From contig CAMDOF010000048.1 in NCBI GenBank assembly GCA_945903465.1, positions 1-45,455 of the forward strand: a stretch of DNA of 45,455 nt, in the 5' to 3' direction. Origin of the DNA: Opitutus sp. GAS368 (GTDB taxonomy: Bacteria; Verrucomicrobiota; Verrucomicrobiia; Opitutales; Opitutaceae). The notes beneath the pieces are model-generated. The model saw only the letters and a list, made by a program, of their open reading frames with translations, was not told the DNA's origin and ran no database searches. Made by a program: the position numbers and the translations under genes. Below are positions 25,511 through 35,006 of this stretch, piece by piece. The first letter of the stretch is position 1. Each line of letters starts with the position of its first letter.

Positions 25511-27172
25511 CTATTCTTGGAGCCATCCGTGAAAACGCCCGAGCCAATAGGGGAGCAGAAAAAAAGCCCCATCATCTTCGCTGCCACCTCCAGAGCCACC
25601 GTCGGGCCGGTAAGGATTCGCATTCCACTTCGCGAGCGGCCGCTCATCCGGAGCGAGCACCGCACGCAACTGCGGACCCTCGAAACGGTCGAGAGTGGCC
25701 TGCATCTTCACGTCTCGGCGCAAGGAGTTGACCACGGTCCAGTCAATTAAATCGAGAGGTATCCGCTCCAAGGTGCGGGCTGATTCTTGCAAAATTTCCG
25801 AAGTCATCGTCACCGCGCCCCGCGCCGCACTGATATAATTCCAAAGTGGATTTCGGTCGGGCCGAAGCTGTCCCCACGTGAACGCCAGGCTTTCGTTGTA
25901 AATCGCGAGGAGGGTAGCATCACGCTCATATCGGAGCAACGGATCGTAGGAAAGGTAGGCCAGCTCATCGTCCGAGAAATTAATTTCACCCCCGCCCGGC
26001 CAGCGTCGATAGTCGCGCAAGCGGGTCGCATAACCCCGAGCAACTCGCTCGGCGTAGGCCTCCGCATATTTTGCGTCTCCCGTGATGTGATGGGCGGTCT
26101 TTAAAAATGCCAGCAACTCCAAGGCCCGCAACGGCGCTTCATACTTACCTTCCTCCGTCTGAAAATAACGCTCACTCCACTCGCCCCATCGCGTCGGCTG
26201 CCCATCAAGGTCAACCAGGTTATAATCGTGCTGAATCAAGTGATCGGTGATCCGCGCCACCACTCGGCGCACCGCCGGTCTCTCGGATTCGGTGGCCACC
26301 AAGTCGTAGTAAAGCGCGTAGCCAAAGTAGTGTCCGACAATCTCGTCGGAACTCGTGTCTCCCTTCCACCACCACTGACCATCCGGTGTCGCGTGCCACT
26401 CGCCGGTTGCTGGCTTCGGATACTTCCCCGCCACGAAAGACCGGGCGGGGAACCCGGCGATACCGGTGATCGCTTCAAGCCTCATCAAAGCCTCAACCGC
26501 TCGCTTGGCCCGGGCACGGGCCTCGGGCGCCTGCGTCACCGCGAAACGATAGGCCTCGGCGCCTAGATACATCGCCGTCCACAGCCCGTCGTTGTCGTCA
26601 TCCCGGGTCTCGCTCGTCGCAAGGTCTCCCGGCCGCCGCAAGCGCGAGCTCCCAATCATCCCGTGCCGTTCATGCCTCGCCTCAATCCGCGCTTCAAAAA
26701 GCGCCGCTTTCGCCCCCAAGGTCATCGGGCGCCACTCGAGGCACGATACGCCTAGGCGGGTGCGAATCCATATCTTCCTCACCGGACCACTTTCTTCGAT
26801 CACGATATTAGCAACCGCATCATCGTGCGCCAACCATCGGCGTCCAGCGAAGTACTGCCAACGATCCCAAGGGTGTTGAGCGGTTGGGTCGAAGCGGGCG
26901 GCACCGCGCTCACTCCCCAACCAGACGACTCCGCTGCGCTCACGCGCGAACTCGCGGGGCCCGACCAACGGACCGCTTTCCTCATCGGTCCAAGCCTTGC
27001 CCGTCGCCTCAGCGCGGACGCCCCTCGGCACCTCCGGGGCGTCCACAGAAAATGACGACGCCACTTTCTGGGTTTGCGCGGCGAGTCCCCAAGGGATCAA
27101 GACAAGGAATCGCCAGAGGAAACTCAGCGAATGAATCGAGCGCGTATGTTTTTTGGGGCGGGGGATGCTCAT
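25511..27172 (-). CDS. Secreted protein: propeller-like N-terminus plus helical toroid
   Basis: 553 aa from the ATG at 27172, which precedes a signal peptide (SIHSLSFLWRFLVLIPWGLAAQ); the open frame extends to 27304. The first 130 residues contain SGVVWLGSERGAARFDP, resembling a two-component-regulator-propeller blade. The rest (about 180-550) is helical and Trp/Tyr-rich, with GLWTAMYLGAEAYRFA, GDTSSDEIVGHYFGYALYYDL and DPLLRYERD, like an (alpha/alpha)6 toroid of glycoside-hydrolase or lyase type. I cannot name a GH or PL family, and catalytic residues are not assigned. It lies downstream of the 1143-aa receptor by about 165 bp on the same strand. Confidence 0.72.
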   Translation of the reverse strand: MSIPRPKKHTRSIHSLSFLWRFLVLIPWGLAAQTQKVASSFSVDAPEVPRGVRAEATGKAWTDEESGPLVGPREFARERSGVVWLGSERGAARFDPTAQHPWDRWQYFAGRRWLAHDDAVANIVIEESGPVRKIWIRTRLGVSCLEWRPMTLGAKAALFEARIEARHERHGMIGSSRLRRPGDLATSETRDDDNDGLWTAMYLGAEAYRFAVTQAPEARARAKRAVEALMRLEAITGIAGFPARSFVAGKYPKPATGEWHATPDGQWWWKGDTSSDEIVGHYFGYALYYDLVATESERPAVRRVVARITDHLIQHDYNLVDLDGQPTRWGEWSERYFQTEEGKYEAPLRALELLAFLKTAHHITGDAKYAEAYAERVARGYATRLRDYRRWPGGGEINFSDDELAYLSYDPLLRYERDATLLAIYNESLAFTWGQLRPDRNPLWNYISAARGAVTMTSEILQESARTLERIPLDLIDWTVVNSLRRDVKMQATLDRFEGPQLRAVLAPDERPLAKWNANPYRPDGGSGGGSEDDGAFFLLPYWLGRFHGWLQE

Positions 27173-27337
27173 GGCCGCACTTTTATGGAACCTTCCCGCC
27201 GGCTCCGCCGCCCGCATCGACGGCGACCAGTTACGACGAAGCCGTGGACGCAGCTTCGACTCCGGCAACCTTGATAAAATCCAGCGAGGCAGGCACGTCT
27301 TCACGATAACTAAAGCGCTTAAACCGCGGGCTCTAAA

Positions 27338-30300
27338 CTAAAATTCAAACGAATTGGTGAGCGTCCACTTGTTGGGCTGAGGAATGCGTGCGCTGGCGAC
27401 TTGGCCATTCGGCTGAGAGGTAATCGCGATCAGCTCGCCTGAGCCCAAGAGATCACGCACGTTAACCTGCAAACTCCACCTGACCTTATCGTTGAGCATT
27501 TTCCGCCCATAGCGGATCCAGGTGTCGAAGTTGATTTCGTTACTCCCGTAAAAAGGGCTGGAGACATCGTAGACCCAGACGCCGATGGCATTCTTCTTTA
27601 CCGGAAAGCCCGTCGCGACCCGATCTTGCCAGCGCACCGCACCCCCGACGCTGAAGCCTCGGAGTTTTCCTTCACGGAAGTCGTAGTTGTTCACGAGATT
27701 GTAGCGCCAGCGGCGCAGTTCCTGGACCGGAGAACCATCGGCCGCGACGGCATTCAGGTAGGGCACATACATATTATTAATCGCCAGCACGCCCAGTTGG
27801 CTGCCGAACCCGCCAAAATGGGGGATATCCTCAAAGCCATTCATCGCCCGTGTATTGGTGGCCTGGATACCATCTCCATCGGTCCATAACGGAAGATTCT
27901 TTTTTATAAATTCCGCAAAGTCAGCTCCGACGTGAGATCGCCGAGCCTCCTGCATGGCGGCATTGAAGCTGATGCGCCAATTCCTAGAGGGATTAAGAGT
28001 CCCCTCGAACTCCCAACCTTGCGACACCGTATCGGCGACGTTGCCGACATTAGGCGGGCGCGTGGCCGTCCAGTTGCCACCGGCGACGGGCTGGGTGAAG
28101 CCCCAGGTCTGCGCTAGGAGCGGATCGACCGGACGGAGCCACTCGGCGGCAGTGCGCTGCGTGAACCAGAGGTTGCGCGCCGTGGTTTCCGAGGCCGAAA
28201 GCACTGGGTTCAGATTAGTCGCCTGCGTGGGATCGGTCAGGCTTGCCCGCAGCGGTAAATAACGGGCATCACTTGGCGCAAACCCAAACCACTTGTTGAT
28301 CAGGGCCTCGTGCACCTGGGTCCCGCGCAGCCCATTCATGGCGCGAACGACATCGTTACCGGGCCAGAAGGTGTTGTAGAAAGTCGCGCTATCATTTGAC
28401 TGGCTGGTGCGGTAGCGATTTACCCGTAACGTGAACTTCTGATCGAGCGCCGAGAGGGTCACGCCAAGGTCTTTGGTCTTGCCGGCGGGCGGGCTAAACG
28501 GGCGACCGTAGACGTCGGCGATCGACGAATTGGGCCGAAAGTTTTTCGACTCGTTATAAGACAAGCTGAAGTCAGTCCCGCGCGGCAACCAGCGCTTCAC
28601 AAATTGCGGCGCATGCCACACTCCGCTCCAGCTGAGCGTCGCATCTTTCGCATAAATACTTGGAGTCGCCGGCAAGGTCCACGCCGGGTTGTAAGGATCG
28701 GTTTCCCCCGTGAGGGCCGCTTGGCGCGCCGGACCGGCATCGCGCAGATCAAACTCATCCTGACGCCAACCGACCAGACCGACGAGCTTGTCCGAGAAAA
28801 GGTAACTCTGCCAAACGAACGACTCGCTTTTCGTCTTACTGGAATTCTTGGACGCGCCGTTATAGAGCTTGCTCAAGTCGCGTTCACCGGCGGTCAGCGT
28901 GGTGACCGGTGCGTAAACCCACTGATTAATGCGACTGTCGAACAGGAGCGCCGTGCCGGTGGCCGCAGGAGTATGCACCGCGGTAATCCCGGAGATATTG
29001 GCACCCGAGGCGGAAGTCGCATTGGCCAACGAGCCACCGAGATAGTGCAGACCCGCGTACGCTGGATAAGTCGTCGTGTTAGGATTATTGGCGTAGGCGT
29101 TAAGGTCGAGGCCGTAGGAATAACCCGAGATGCTGCGATTAAAATTCGCCACGCTTTGATCGGTGTAAGAGCCTGTAAAAACGTGTTTTCCGAGGTGGCG
29201 GAGCCCACCCTCTTTCCGTCGAAGATCGAGCGTCGCGTAAGCGGTGGCGCGAAAAGCCTCGCGGGTGACATCCGCGAAATTATTACCGATGGAATCCGAG
29301 GAAACAAACGGGCGGCCAAAATTGGCATTGGGTTTTCCATCGACCAGTTTGGTGTTCATATCGACGTAAATCGTGTACGCATCATAGCCGAACATCCCGA
29401 GATTATCGCGGTGATGGCTCTGTTGATCGTAAGCGAACTCCACGCCGACCAGATCGCGGAGAAACGTCTGGCGAAAAGTAGCGTTGAACGCGCGAAAATC
29501 AGCCTGCTCACGCTTGTTGGGACCATCCAGCAATTGGTCGTAAAAATTAAAAATCGAAGGATCGCGGAGTTCTTGGTACCGCCAAAGCCCTTTGTAGGCT
29601 TCGCCCTTCGGCGCAAATTGCTGGTTCAAGAAAAAGAGCGGATTATTGCCCTGCGCGGTATAGCTCCCGACGGCGTACCACTGCGTGCTGGGCGTCCCGC
29701 CACCGCTGCGCATAAAAGCAGGAACGCCGTTCCCCCCCTGTACACCTGAAGACGGCTCCGTAAAGACCGCCGCCACCGCCCCGAACCATCGACCCGGAGA
29801 ACCGAGCTGAGCGTTGAGAAAGGAGTTGGCCGTCGTCACGCCCGGCGTGGTTGGATCGAGTGCAACCTTATTGAGCACGCTGAACCAGGCGGAGATCCCG
29901 TCGTGCGGAGGATTCGGGCGCGGCCGATTCGAATTCTGGATACCGCCTTCGTAACTCACTTGGAGTTGCGTGAGACCGCCCTGAAGCAGCTTCGGCTCCC
30001 ACTTGAGCGTCGCAAAAAGACGACGGTCCTCCTCAAACGCGGGCTTTTGACGATACGCCTCTTTTTTATTCAAGGCGATCAACCGCAGGCCCAGCGTGCC
30101 TTTCGCGATGGACTGATTCAGGTCGATGACCTCCCGATGCGAATCGAAGCGCCCAACCGTTTGCTCGAACTTCAACGTGCTCTTCTGAAGATTCGCCGTG
30201 CGCAACTGATTATTTATGATTCCCGCAGGGCTACCGAGGCCGAAAAGAATCGCGTTGGCCCCCCGCGAAATATCGACCCGCTCCGTGTTATAGGAGTCCA

Positions 30301-30769
30301 GCGGAATGTTCGTCAGGAAAAAATCGCGAGTCAGGTCAGCGCCCGCGAGCCCCCGAACGCGCGTGGATTGGCTGGGGCTCTGCAACGTACCCTCCGCACT
30401 CGAAAAACCGTTTCCCGTACCCACTCCAGAAAAATTGCCTTCGAACCCCCCGAACTCCGTATTCGTCGTATAAATCAGCAGGTCCCGCAGATTCGTGGAA
30501 GCGGTATCCAGCATGAACTGCGAGGTCACCACAGAAATCGCCGCACCGACGTCACGCAGATCAGTGCGGAGGCGGGTGCCCGCGAGCGTCGAGGTGGCAG
30601 CGTAACCGCGATCCTCAGACTCCTCGACGACGAAAGGGGTCAGCTTGACGGTTTCATCGACGGCCAGCGTCATCGTCTTAGGCGCCAACGTACTCTGTGC
30701 GGCGAGCGCTTGGGCCCAAAACAAGATGGCGATGCCTGCGGCTTGGGTTTTGATAGTCACGGTTTGCAT
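27338..30769 (-). CDS. TonB-dependent outer membrane receptor (1143 aa)
   Basis: The largest receptor here. It has a signal peptide at about 1-24 (AQALAAQ), TonB box VKLTPFVV, then GYAATSTLAGTRLRTDL and the plug motif ISVVTSQFM. SQSTRVRGLAGADLTRDFF and RVDISRGANAILFGLGSPAGIINNQL follow, then a very long barrel ending in WTLTNSFEF. It is a clear relative of the 957-aa receptor. The length and lack of a SusD partner fit the Verrucomicrobial class, whose substrates are not defined. It is the first gene of the minus-strand block, with a 208-bp divergent intergenic region toward the peptidase gene. Confidence 0.93.
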   Translation of the reverse strand: MQTVTIKTQAAGIAILFWAQALAAQSTLAPKTMTLAVDETVKLTPFVVEESEDRGYAATSTLAGTRLRTDLRDVGAAISVVTSQFMLDTASTNLRDLLIYTTNTEFGGFEGNFSGVGTGNGFSSAEGTLQSPSQSTRVRGLAGADLTRDFFLTNIPLDSYNTERVDISRGANAILFGLGSPAGIINNQLRTANLQKSTLKFEQTVGRFDSHREVIDLNQSIAKGTLGLRLIALNKKEAYRQKPAFEEDRRLFATLKWEPKLLQGGLTQLQVSYEGGIQNSNRPRPNPPHDGISAWFSVLNKVALDPTTPGVTTANSFLNAQLGSPGRWFGAVAAVFTEPSSGVQGGNGVPAFMRSGGGTPSTQWYAVGSYTAQGNNPLFFLNQQFAPKGEAYKGLWRYQELRDPSIFNFYDQLLDGPNKREQADFRAFNATFRQTFLRDLVGVEFAYDQQSHHRDNLGMFGYDAYTIYVDMNTKLVDGKPNANFGRPFVSSDSIGNNFADVTREAFRATAYATLDLRRKEGGLRHLGKHVFTGSYTDQSVANFNRSISGYSYGLDLNAYANNPNTTTYPAYAGLHYLGGSLANATSASGANISGITAVHTPAATGTALLFDSRINQWVYAPVTTLTAGERDLSKLYNGASKNSSKTKSESFVWQSYLFSDKLVGLVGWRQDEFDLRDAGPARQAALTGETDPYNPAWTLPATPSIYAKDATLSWSGVWHAPQFVKRWLPRGTDFSLSYNESKNFRPNSSIADVYGRPFSPPAGKTKDLGVTLSALDQKFTLRVNRYRTSQSNDSATFYNTFWPGNDVVRAMNGLRGTQVHEALINKWFGFAPSDARYLPLRASLTDPTQATNLNPVLSASETTARNLWFTQRTAAEWLRPVDPLLAQTWGFTQPVAGGNWTATRPPNVGNVADTVSQGWEFEGTLNPSRNWRISFNAAMQEARRSHVGADFAEFIKKNLPLWTDGDGIQATNTRAMNGFEDIPHFGGFGSQLGVLAINNMYVPYLNAVAADGSPVQELRRWRYNLVNNYDFREGKLRGFSVGGAVRWQDRVATGFPVKKNAIGVWVYDVSSPFYGSNEINFDTWIRYGRKMLNDKVRWSLQVNVRDLLGSGELIAITSQPNGQVASARIPQPNKWTLTNSFEF

Positions 30770-30977
30770 AGAGGGGTCACGATTTTCTCTCGAACACTTT
30801 TCCGACGGACACTTCCCGACGGGCGGGTTTGTCAGGGACGCCGGTGACGGTGTCTAGCCGAAACTACGAACATACGCATCCACGCTGCCGGAATCATCGT
30901 GTGGGGTTTCAGTGCCGAGCCCCTTCCCTTCATATTTACCGTGTGTTCGACTAGGGTGAGCGCCATCGTGGGCCTCC
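30770..30977. promoter_or_regulatory. Divergent intergenic region, receptor / M20 peptidase
   Basis: 208 bp separate two divergently transcribed genes, so both promoters must lie here. An AT-richer patch around 30930-30945 (catatttacc) is a possible -10 area for the plus-strand gene. No operator is evident. Confidence 0.3.
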
Positions 30978-32219
30978 GTGACTCCTGCTGAATTTATCGA
31001 TCACCATCCCACCGCCTTGGTCAACCAGCTCCGGCAATTGGTGCAGTTTTCCACCGTTAATCCCCCTGGAAAAAACTATCACGAAATCACCGCGTGGCTG
31101 ACGCGCGAGTTGACCAAGCGCGGGCTGGCCACTCGGCGCTACCAGATTCCACGAGGACTCCTCCGCCGGACCTTGCCGCCAGCGCAGCACGACTACCCTC
31201 GATACAATGTACTTGGGCGCTACGAGGTAAAGGGGGCCAACCGCACCCTGCATTTTAACGCCCACTACGACGTCGTTCCTGTTTCGGGAAAATGGCGCCA
31301 CGAAAACCCATTTAGTGGAGCCACGGAGAAAGGCTGGGTCTACGGCCGCGGGACTGCGGATATGAAAGGCTCCATCGCCAGTCTGCTGATGGCACTGACG
31401 GCGGTGCGCGCGGCGGGGCTGACCCCAAATATGAATCTCGAAGTCTCATTTACGGCGGACGAAGAGACGGACTCGGAACTCGGGACAGGTTGGTTAGTCC
31501 AGCACGCGCGGATCAGGCCGGACTATGCCATTGTGATGGAAGGCGGTGAAGGCCGCGCGGTTTGCTGCGGGCACAACGGCACCCTCTGGCTGGAAGTCGA
31601 GGTGCACGGCCGCCCCGCGCACGGCTCGCTTCCTCACAAAGGGATCAACGCGCTCGAGAAAATGGCCGCGCTCGTGCGATCGCTCGACGACTACAAACGC
31701 ATCTTGGCCACGCGTACTTGGAAATCGCCCAACGGCCGCTGCCATCGTCCCACCGTGAATCTCGGCGGCGTTTTCCACTGCGGCGAAGGCGCCAAAATTA
31801 ACACCGTGCCCGCCCACGCGAGCTTTACCATCGACCGACGCGTGCTCCCTCAGGAGGACCACGCTGCGGCGGAAAAGGAACTGCGCACCACTCTCAGGGC
31901 CGCCGCCCGGCAGATTCCCCAATGTCGGATTACGATTAATAAAATATCCGAAAACTTCGCCTGCTTTTCCGCTCCCTCTGATCCGTTTTTCAAGGCGATG
32001 GCCGGCTGCGTCAGCCGCGTGCGCCGGCAACGGGCCCAATTTGACGTCTCTTCAGGGTTCAACGACATGCACTTTTTCTCCCATTATTTTAAAATCCCCA
32101 CACTCGGATATGGCCCCGGCGGACAAGATTATCACGCCGTCGACGAGCGCGCGGAAATCAAAGAACTTCTTGCCAGCGCCAAAATCTATGCGGAATTGAT
32201 GACGACTTTCGCCGGTTAA
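30978..32219 (+). CDS. M20 family metallopeptidase (ArgE/DapE/ACY1-like)
   Basis: 413-aa cytoplasmic co-catalytic zinc amidohydrolase or peptidase. Metal ligands and catalytic residues are recognisable: NAHYDVVP (H96, D98), GRGTADMKG (D128, bridging), DEET (E162 general base, E163 ligand), VMEGGE (E188), and the late His in QDYHAVDE. A dimerisation domain starts near HNGTLWLEVEVHGRPAHGS. The start is GTG at 30978, with no ATG nearby. The exact substrate (an N-acyl amino acid or dipeptide) cannot be read from sequence. The GH88-like gene follows by 77 bp and is probably co-transcribed. Confidence 0.92.
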   Translation: MTPAEFIDHHPTALVNQLRQLVQFSTVNPPGKNYHEITAWLTRELTKRGLATRRYQIPRGLLRRTLPPAQHDYPRYNVLGRYEVKGANRTLHFNAHYDVVPVSGKWRHENPFSGATEKGWVYGRGTADMKGSIASLLMALTAVRAAGLTPNMNLEVSFTADEETDSELGTGWLVQHARIRPDYAIVMEGGEGRAVCCGHNGTLWLEVEVHGRPAHGSLPHKGINALEKMAALVRSLDDYKRILATRTWKSPNGRCHRPTVNLGGVFHCGEGAKINTVPAHASFTIDRRVLPQEDHAAAEKELRTTLRAAARQIPQCRITINKISENFACFSAPSDPFFKAMAGCVSRVRRQRAQFDVSSGFNDMHFFSHYFKIPTLGYGPGGQDYHAVDERAEIKELLASAKIYAELMTTFAG

Positions 32220-32283
32220 ACGGCGAAGCCGCGAAGCGCTCGGCTGAACTTCGTTCGTGTCTTTCGCAAGTTTAGTGGTTTTC
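32220..32283. repeat. Intergenic 'cgaag / cttcg' imperfect inverted repeat
   Basis: Between the peptidase stop and the GH88-like start, the left half (cggcgaagccgcgaagc) is echoed in inverse on the right (cttcgttcgtgtctttcgc), followed by aagtttagtggtttt. From general familiarity, this wording resembles dispersed intergenic repeats of the 'aaccactaaa...cacgaag' style in several phyla. That resemblance is recalled, not searched. Confidence 0.4.
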
Positions 32284-32296
32284 TGCCCTTTATCCG

Positions 32297-33718
32297 ATGA
32301 AAATCAACGCCACCCTCACTCCGCAAAAACTGCAGAAAAAAACCGCACGGGTTTTTGAACTCGCCGGCGAAAAGATCCGCGCGATTGATGCGGCATGGGA
32401 TCCCGCCAGAGGCACGCCAGTCTTCACCTGGAAGGGTAAATACACCTCGCGCGGCTGGACGGAATGGACTCAAGGGTTCCAATTCGGACTCGCGTTCCTG
32501 CACTTTGACGCCACCGGCGAAGAGGCCATGCTAAAGCTCGGGCGCGAAAAGACGCGCAAGTATATGGCATCGCACGTTTCCCATGTCGGCGTGCACGATC
32601 ACGGGTTCAATAACGTGTCGACCTACGGCAATCTGCGACGGCTGATTCTTGAGGGGAAAATTGCCCGAGAGCAGGGAGAACTCGACTACACCGAGCTTGC
32701 ACTAAAGGTCTCCGGGGCCGTCCAAGCCGCCCGCTACGTCCCCACCGCTTATCGGGCACCTTGGTCACCCGTCGCCGCAACGCCCGCCGGCACGGGCGTC
32801 GCTCCCAGCGGTTACATTTACTCGTTCAACGGCCCGCAATCGCTCTTCGCCGACACCATTCGCTCGATGCGTTCGCTCGTCGTCGCGCACCAGCTCGGTC
32901 ACGTGCTCATGGGCGAAGGCGACCAGCCGATCAACCTACTCCACCGTGCCGTCGAACACGCGGCCACCACCGCACGCTTTAACGTCTTCTTCGGGGCGGG
33001 GCGCGACAGCTACGACGTGCGCGGACGCGTCGCCCATGAAAGCGTCTTCAACCGAAATGATGGCCAGTTCCGCTGCCCGAGTTCGCAGCAGGGCTACTCC
33101 CCATTTACAACCTGGACGCGCGGTGCCGCTTGGATCATCTGCGGATTTGCCGAGCAGCTCGAGTATCTGGATACCGTGAAAGGAGAAGATCTCGATGCCG
33201 TCGGCGGGCGGCGGGCGGTCACTGATTTATTCTTGGAAACGGCGCGAGCCGCCTGCGATTATTACATTGAAGGCTATTCTTCAAAAGATGGCGTCCCCTA
33301 CTGGGACAGCATGGCGCTGAATAGCCACCAACTGGGGGACATCACCAAGCAGAACGCCGATCCGTTCAACGCCCACGAACCTGTGGACAGCTCGGCGGCG
33401 GCCATCGCGGCTCAAGGATTTCTACGGCTCGGGACTTACCTCACGGCCAAGGGAGATATCACCGCGGGCAAAAGGTATTTTCAAGCCGGCCTAACCATTG
33501 CCCAAACCCTCTTCGACGAACCCTATCTTTCAGCTGACCCGCGCCACCAGGGACTGCTGCTCCATAGCGTCTACCACCGCCCCAACGGCTGGGATCACAT
33601 CCCGGCTGGCCGCAAGGTCCCGTGCGGCGAGGCGTGCATGTGGGGTGACTACCACGCAGTCGAGCTCGCCTTGCTCATCCAGCGACTCGCGGCGGGACAA
33701 TACTATACGTTTTTCTGA
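32297..33718 (+). CDS. Glycoside hydrolase family 88-like (unsaturated uronyl hydrolase-like)
   Basis: 473 aa, an (alpha/alpha)6 barrel with no evident signal peptide, so cytoplasmic. GH88-like landmarks are HDHGFNNVSTYGNL (100-113, with D101), ADTIRSM (D186), EHAATTARFNVF, GYSPFTTWTRGAAWIICGFA, PVDSSAAAIAAQGFLRLG and the late CMWGDYHAVELALL. D101 and D186 occupy the positions of the two conserved aspartates of the family, by pattern. Such enzymes remove the unsaturated uronic acid left by polysaccharide lyases. No lyase is recognisable in the window. The gene follows the peptidase by 77 bp. Confidence 0.86.
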   Translation: MKINATLTPQKLQKKTARVFELAGEKIRAIDAAWDPARGTPVFTWKGKYTSRGWTEWTQGFQFGLAFLHFDATGEEAMLKLGREKTRKYMASHVSHVGVHDHGFNNVSTYGNLRRLILEGKIAREQGELDYTELALKVSGAVQAARYVPTAYRAPWSPVAATPAGTGVAPSGYIYSFNGPQSLFADTIRSMRSLVVAHQLGHVLMGEGDQPINLLHRAVEHAATTARFNVFFGAGRDSYDVRGRVAHESVFNRNDGQFRCPSSQQGYSPFTTWTRGAAWIICGFAEQLEYLDTVKGEDLDAVGGRRAVTDLFLETARAACDYYIEGYSSKDGVPYWDSMALNSHQLGDITKQNADPFNAHEPVDSSAAAIAAQGFLRLGTYLTAKGDITAGKRYFQAGLTIAQTLFDEPYLSADPRHQGLLLHSVYHRPNGWDHIPAGRKVPCGEACMWGDYHAVELALLIQRLAAGQYYTFF

Positions 33719-33814
33719 GTTGATCCACTCGGCCTGAGCGCTCAGCTTGAGCGGAGGGAACCGACCACGGTCCGCTCCGCCCGCCGCGAGCGTTCGGGTC
33801 CGCAACTTGCTACC

Positions 33815-34975
33815 GTGCCCGCCGACCTCACGCTCAATCTCTACGATCTCACCCGTGAGGAACTCCGCGTCCAGTTCACCCGCTGGGCTTTCTCGACCGT
33901 CCACGCCGACCGGCTGTGGAATTATCTCTATCTCCAACTCGCCGCTTCGAGGCAATTCGCGGACATGCCGGAATTGCCCGCCAAGGTCCGAACTCGCCTC
34001 CTCGCGGAAGCGACCCTCGGCGTATTACCCACCGCACTCGACACCGCCTCGAGTGATGGCTTCACGCGCAAATACCTCCTCGCCCTCCCCGACCAGGCCC
34101 AGATCGAAACGGTGCTTATGCGATATACCGGACGCGTCACGGCTTGCCTCAGCTCGCAAGTAGGTTGCGCGATGGGCTGCGTTTTTTGCGCCACTGGCCA
34201 AATGGGCTACACCCGCCACCTCACAGCCGGCGAGATCATCGCCCAAGCGGTTCACGTTGCCCGCGCACTCCGACCACCCGCGCTATCGCCGCCCCCTCCT
34301 CTCCTCCCTGGGGAGCCTGCACCCAAAATCGCAGACGGCCCAGGCGCGCCCCCGCCAAGCCCTCGCCGCAGCCAGCGCACCGCGCCCCGCGAACGTTTAC
34401 GCAATGTCGTGCTCATGGGAATGGGTGAACCTTTGCACAACTACGATGCGGTGATGCAAGCCATCGATATCCTCCGCGATGAAACGGGCCTCGCGATCGG
34501 GGCCGAGCGCATCACCTTAAGCACCGTGGGCGTCGTCCCCGGTATCCTGCGCCTCGCCGCGGAGCAACGCCCCATGCACCTCGCCGTTTCCCTGCACGCC
34601 GCCACGCAGGCCGAACGCGCCGCCCTCGTCCCCGCCGCCAAAAAATGGCCCCTCGACGAACTCATGGCCGCCTGCCGGACCTACAGCGAGACCACCGGGC
34701 GGCGCATCTTTTATGAGTGGACTCTGATCGAGGGAAAAAACGACTCAAGCGATCACGCCCGCGCCGTCGGCCACCTGCTCCGCGGTCTGCCCGCGCAAGT
34801 TAACCTGATCCCTTTGAATCCAACATCTGGATACGACGGATCGCCCACCCGCGGCGATGCCGCTAAAAATTTCCAGCGCATCCTCGCCGATGAATTTAAG
34901 CTACCGAGCACCGTCCGCCAGCGCCGCGGTATCGACATCGCGGCGGGCTGCGGCCAACTCGCGGCGAGTATTTAA
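33815..34975 (+). CDS. rlmN: Dual-specificity rRNA/tRNA adenine-C2 methyltransferase RlmN
   Basis: A radical-SAM enzyme that methylates A2503 of 23S rRNA (and A37 of some tRNAs). The radical-SAM cluster motif is C118-x3-C122-x2-C125 in VGCAMGCVFCATG. MGMGEPLHNYD binds SAM, and Cys379 in IDIAAGCGQL is the methyl-carrying residue. The chain is 386 aa because of a Pro-rich insertion (about 152-195) between the cluster domain and MGMGEP, absent from the standard enzyme. The start is GTG at 33815. The gene converges on the 454-aa gene, with 31 bp between them. Confidence 0.96.
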   Translation: MPADLTLNLYDLTREELRVQFTRWAFSTVHADRLWNYLYLQLAASRQFADMPELPAKVRTRLLAEATLGVLPTALDTASSDGFTRKYLLALPDQAQIETVLMRYTGRVTACLSSQVGCAMGCVFCATGQMGYTRHLTAGEIIAQAVHVARALRPPALSPPPPLLPGEPAPKIADGPGAPPPSPRRSQRTAPRERLRNVVLMGMGEPLHNYDAVMQAIDILRDETGLAIGAERITLSTVGVVPGILRLAAEQRPMHLAVSLHAATQAERAALVPAAKKWPLDELMAACRTYSETTGRRIFYEWTLIEGKNDSSDHARAVGHLLRGLPAQVNLIPLNPTSGYDGSPTRGDAAKNFQRILADEFKLPSTVRQRRGIDIAAGCGQLAASI

Positions 34976-35006
34976 TCGTTTCTTCTGACCCAAATCCGCG
35001 CCGGTA

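Noticed and set aside
28604..29749. 381-codon plus-strand frame inside the 1143-aa receptor gene
   Set aside because: Antisense shadow; no motif, and the receptor frame is unambiguous.
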